A DNA stretch of 64,000 nt. Origin: Loxodes magnus (lineage: Eukaryota; Ciliophora; Karyorelictea; Loxodida; Loxodidae). The notes beneath the pieces were generated by a model. That model was not told the origin of the DNA, searched no databases, and was given only the letters and a program-made list of their open reading frames with translations. This document shows positions 60,763 to 64,000 of the stretch, piece by piece; within the stretch, counting starts at the first letter, position 1, and each line of letters opens with the position of its first letter. A program made the translations under genes and the position numbers. The DNA is taken from contig CAMPDV010001956.1 in NCBI GenBank assembly GCA_946699065.1, positions 1 to 64,000 of the forward strand, given 5' to 3'.

Positions 60763-61863
60763 ATGATTAAATTTATAGTGCTTTATAGCAAAAGGAAAGT
60801 ATAGGCAAAATTATATTTATCAAATCTATGAAAAAACCTGATTAACTAGTTTTAAGAAAGCTTCAAAAATGCAATCTGAGAAATAAAAAGTACAACTGAA
60901 ATTAATTCTTGTGAAGTAATTTCAAAAGCTTAACTTTAAATTTCTCGTCTGATCACAAGAAAAACACAATTCGGAAAGAAAGCAAATTAATAGCCTGAAA
61001 TTATATCGCTGTTTGTGATTCAATAGGTATTAAACTTCAAATTCTAATTTGCAGTGGGGAATGAAAGTGATTTAAGAGATGCTGAGACTGAAGGATAGTT
61101 ATATTTAGTAATAAAATGCAGATTTTTTGGAAAAAATAGAGGTTAGAAAAAGCAAATCATATTAATCTTCTATATAAGATTTGTCTTGAGAAAGAACGTA
61201 AACTAAATAGAATAAACTAATTATAAAGCATGGAATTATTTACATATTTGAAGACAAAAAAGATAAGCAAGAGAAATTAATAGAGGATTAGAAGACTTTC
61301 AAGTATCTATTAAAAGTGCGTATATATACAGAATATGAAAAAAAGAGTAATTTATAGAAATATAGTTTAAAGGGAACACATATTTACGTGTGAATCTACC
61401 ATTATCAATTATTATTATAAGGAGTAAATTCAGATTGATATATAAATATTTAGTGAAGCATTAATTCAAAACATAGCAAAATAATATAAACCAACATATC
61501 ATTTAAGATAAATGTGCAAATGAGTTAGAATTAAAAAAAGGAGGCTTATGTCTTCGGAAAAAAAAGGATTTTCATTAAATCTAATATAAATTCCTATTTA
61601 TAAAAGTATAATTAAAAGAAAACAAACATGGAAAAGACTCATTCCAAAGAAAATCACAATGTAAAGCATTAAACATATTCATTTACATGGATGTTGCTAG
61701 TATGAAAAAATGTAAAATATAATAGAAAAATAGAAAAAATTAAAATAAAATAAAAATATAAGAAAAAGAATCAAATTAGATTTTAACTAAAGATGGGAAT
61801 ATATACAGAAAAAAAACATATTTTAATTTATTAAATAAGAAAATTCAATCGAAAAGTAAATGA
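60763..61863 (+). CDS. Candidate ORF, unknown function
   Basis: The frame from ATG 60763 (MIKFIVLYSKRKVQAKLYLS) shows strong use of G at codon position 1 over the first 200 codons, as expected of coding DNA. It includes VGNESDLRDAETEGQLYLVI (about residue 98). TGA occurs at several internal codons, including 61249 and 61336. The next one, at 61861, would give 366 residues, but the last third is Lys/Asn-rich and less convincing. It starts 62 bp from the divergent F-box gene, so they may share a promoter. No family is recognised. The true end could be the TGA at 61336. Confidence 0.35.
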
Positions 61864-62159
61864 ATGAGTTATTTGAAAATCATTTAGAGTAATTTTTTAC
61901 ATAATAAATTAAAGTAAATCTTTTGCAAAAATAAATTTTTTTTAAATAGACCAAAATTTATTTATTCCCTTCCTTATTCTATTAAATGCTTACATATAAT
62001 TAAAAGTTTAAGTTGAAAAAATATTATTTATTTAAACTATTTTAATAGAAGTAATTCTGTACTTTGAAAGATCTATTATATTTTCTATTAAGAATACATT
62101 TGATGATTAACTATCTCATTATTATATATAATTCATTTTTTAATTTTATTTTGATTTCT

Positions 62160-62400
62160 AGTTGACTGAGTTTTTCAGTTCGGAGCGGTCTTGTCTGCAC
62201 TGCAAGTACTCTTGCAAAAATAGATGCCACTACAAACAAGTAAGAACGGGCATGTTGTATAATAAGCCTTACTTGCTTGAGGGTTCTCTCTATCGGTACG
62301 AGAAGTCGATTAGAGGTAACTGAAATCCAGATCTCAGAGTTATCCTGATTTTACTTGTTTTTTCTGATCAGGAATTTAGAAAGCAACAAAGACATGACAT
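62160..62400 (+). repeat. GC-richer island with Cys cluster, possible ORF1 knuckle
   Basis: The plus strand encodes SCLHCKYSCKNRCHYKQVRT, a Cys/His-rich stretch, then LLEGSLYRYEKSIRG. The spacing (CX2CX3CX3C) does not match the CCHC knuckles elsewhere exactly. The island is otherwise like the retroelement fragments in composition. It may be a diverged ORF1; no other domain is seen. Confidence 0.3.
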
Positions 62401-62409
62401 AGATCATAA

Positions 62410-63400
62410 ATAACTATTATTTAGAAAAATTTAACCTAATTGGGTCATTTGACACAAATATTAGAATATTATCCAACTGCTTCTAACTCCAAACTTTGGA
62501 AGTATTACAAGATTTAAAGAGTGAAGACAATCAATTTTGATTATAAAAATGGAGAGAAGAAGAAAATCATCAAAGAGACCAGATGAAGCTAGAAATATTT
62601 CTAGCCTATTATTAATAATTAAATTTGGTTTCTTTATTTTTTCGTGGTGAACCAAATAATGGTGGTACCACGCTAATTTAATTAATTAATTTTATTTGAA
62701 TATCTTATAAAAGTAAGGAGCTTCATCAATAGAGGATAAATCTGTTATATCTAAAACTATAATAACGATAGAAAGTCCACTCATATAGTATCTATTAATA
62801 TTTCTGAATCTTTATTATCCAGATATATCCTATGTCTTAAATTTGCAATATAACTACAATGACAACATATTAACATAATCCTAATTTAAAAATATATATA
62901 TGAAACATAATTATTCAAAAGTAACTAGAAAATCTCATAAATTATCAGTTTATTTTTTAATTTTCTTTTTCTCTTTTTAGCTTCCATTTTTATACTAAGT
63001 AGAAATCTTTAAAAATTTAAGATTCTAAATGAATAATCTAAAAGCTTATAAATTTTAGCGTAATTATTTAAGAAATGTATTCTAATTAATTTAAGTTTAA
63101 TTAGTCATAACTAATTTATTATTTATTGAAATAAATATGTTATTTGGTCTATTAAGTGAATTTTATAAAATCACTTTATTTTATAATAATATCAATAATA
63201 TGTTTTTACTATATTTTCATATTCTTGTTTCTTTATCAATATCTTCAAAGTAAAAATGTGCAGTTTACATTGATCTCATCCTTTCTGTAATATCTTAAAA
63301 GGACTTTTCTTTAATTTTGTTATAATCTTTATACAAAAATTTGTACTATCTTCAATAATCTATACATAATAATAGGATAAATTAAGTTTAGCAATTTTCG
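62410..63400. other. AT-rich spacer
   Basis: AT-rich, with one AATTAATTAATT run near 62680 like the tail of the 28.8-kb insertion, directly after a short GC-richer block (GTGGTACCACG, a near palindrome). No gene is recognised. Confidence 0.4.
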
Positions 63401-63409
63401 AGGATTTTC

Positions 63410-64000
63410 ACCTCTTCATGCTGGACACCAGATTGCTCCAGTGTTAAAAATAAAGTTTTAGATGTCTCTACTACATTTGTTTTTTCTTCTTCTACTGTGC
63501 TTGTATGGTTCTTTATTTATTCCAGTACTATGTCTTGAAATTTTGAAATTCCTTGCGGTGTCTTCATAAGTGTTCTGTCGAATTGCAGTAGTAGCATTTC
63601 TTCACTACTTTTTGGAGTTTAACCTTAGTCTTCCTATTGGTCTCTTCAATCATCATTGGATCTCCCCTTTGTTTATCTAATTTCTTTTCTAGTATTTCCA
63701 GTCTAATACTCAGATCAGATTGTTTCTGAAGCTAATTTTAGGATTAGCTACTCTGGTCTTAAGATATGTTTCAGAAAGCGCTTAGTTCTCTTTCTTAGGA
63801 CATAAATCTGGATTCTATTCCTTCCGCTAAGTTGAGCTGTTCCATCAGTTTCTCATTGTCCTTTCTCAGTTTCCTAACCTCTTCCTGGAGGTTCAGTACC
63901 ATTTTGATGAGCTGTTCCATACAAATCTGTCTGGAAAAATTGAACTCCAAGACCTCCTGGTGCAGATCAGACTCTCATCTGCTTTCTGGCTTCTCTTCTG
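63410..64000 (-). pseudogene. LINE ORF1 (gag-like), truncated by the window edge
   Basis: The minus strand, entering from beyond the window, encodes a coiled coil (VLNLQEEVRKLRKDNEKLME), SAF-TGA(W)-NISQ, and a knuckle CYYCNSTEHL-W-RHRKEF near 63560-63600, ending near 63420 at GVQHEE. It is the closest relative of the 37625-38551 copy, and its coil-to-knuckle part is in one frame, unlike that copy. The last knuckle Cys is Arg (CGC against TGT). The W inside the knuckle is TGA where the other copy has CGA. Its upstream part is unseen, so activity cannot be judged. Confidence 0.7.

Overview
The window is AT-rich nuclear DNA of a ciliate with an unusual genetic code. Four long reading frames are open only if TAA and TAG are read as glutamine and internal TGA as tryptophan: WD40/RING at 10152-12438 (-), secreted protein at 15183-15950 (+), kelch at 43200-44159 (-) and F-box/LRR at 58826-60700 (-). 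Three of them also end at TGA; the fourth most likely does. TGA as both Trp and stop, with TAA/TAG as Gln, fits the karyorelict code (NCBI table 27, e.g. Loxodes). Condylostoma (table 28) is the main alternative. Because most frames have no clear stops under such a code, I relied on protein motifs, codon periodicity and agreement between paralogues rather than on openness.

Layout. 1-8110: tandem array of an 80-bp unit, about 100 copies. 8160-9840: a dispersed repeat copy and three small repeat blocks. 10152-12438: RING/coiled-coil/pentapeptide/WD40 gene. 12.4-15.2 kb: very AT-rich spacer. 15183-15950: secreted-protein gene. 16.2-19.2 kb: possible decayed hybrid histidine kinase. 20065: tRNA-Leu(AAG). 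22376-27430: array of a 36-38-bp unit, about 135 copies. 28.5-31 kb: retroelement debris, including an insertion with 15-bp target-site duplications. 33525: tRNA-Leu(CAA). 34.3-36.7 kb: kelch pseudogene with a small membrane-protein gene. 37.6-42.4 kb: a nest of LINE ORF1 and ORF2 fragments. 42.6-44.8 kb: duplicate of the 34.3-36.7 kb block, here with an intact kelch gene. 46253-46436: convergent tRNA-Lys(CTT) and tRNA-Glu(CTC). 46.6-50.9 kb: ORF1 fragments in both orientations. 51.7-55.1 kb: a decayed second copy of the WD40 gene with its downstream repeats. 55.5-58.7 kb: an ORF1 fragment and a LINE ORF2. 58826-60700: intact F-box/LRR gene. 60763 onward: a divergent candidate ORF. 63.4-64.0 kb: another gag-like ORF1 running off the window.

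How it fits together. There is no operon-like organisation. Single genes sit in repeat-rich DNA shaped by a LINE family (ORF1 with coiled coil and CCHC knuckle; ORF2 with APE-type endonuclease and reverse transcriptase) and by two segmental duplications. The duplicated copies act as internal controls: they show which TGA codons are conserved as Trp, support a candidate 16-nt intron, and show WD40 blade number changing by recombination.
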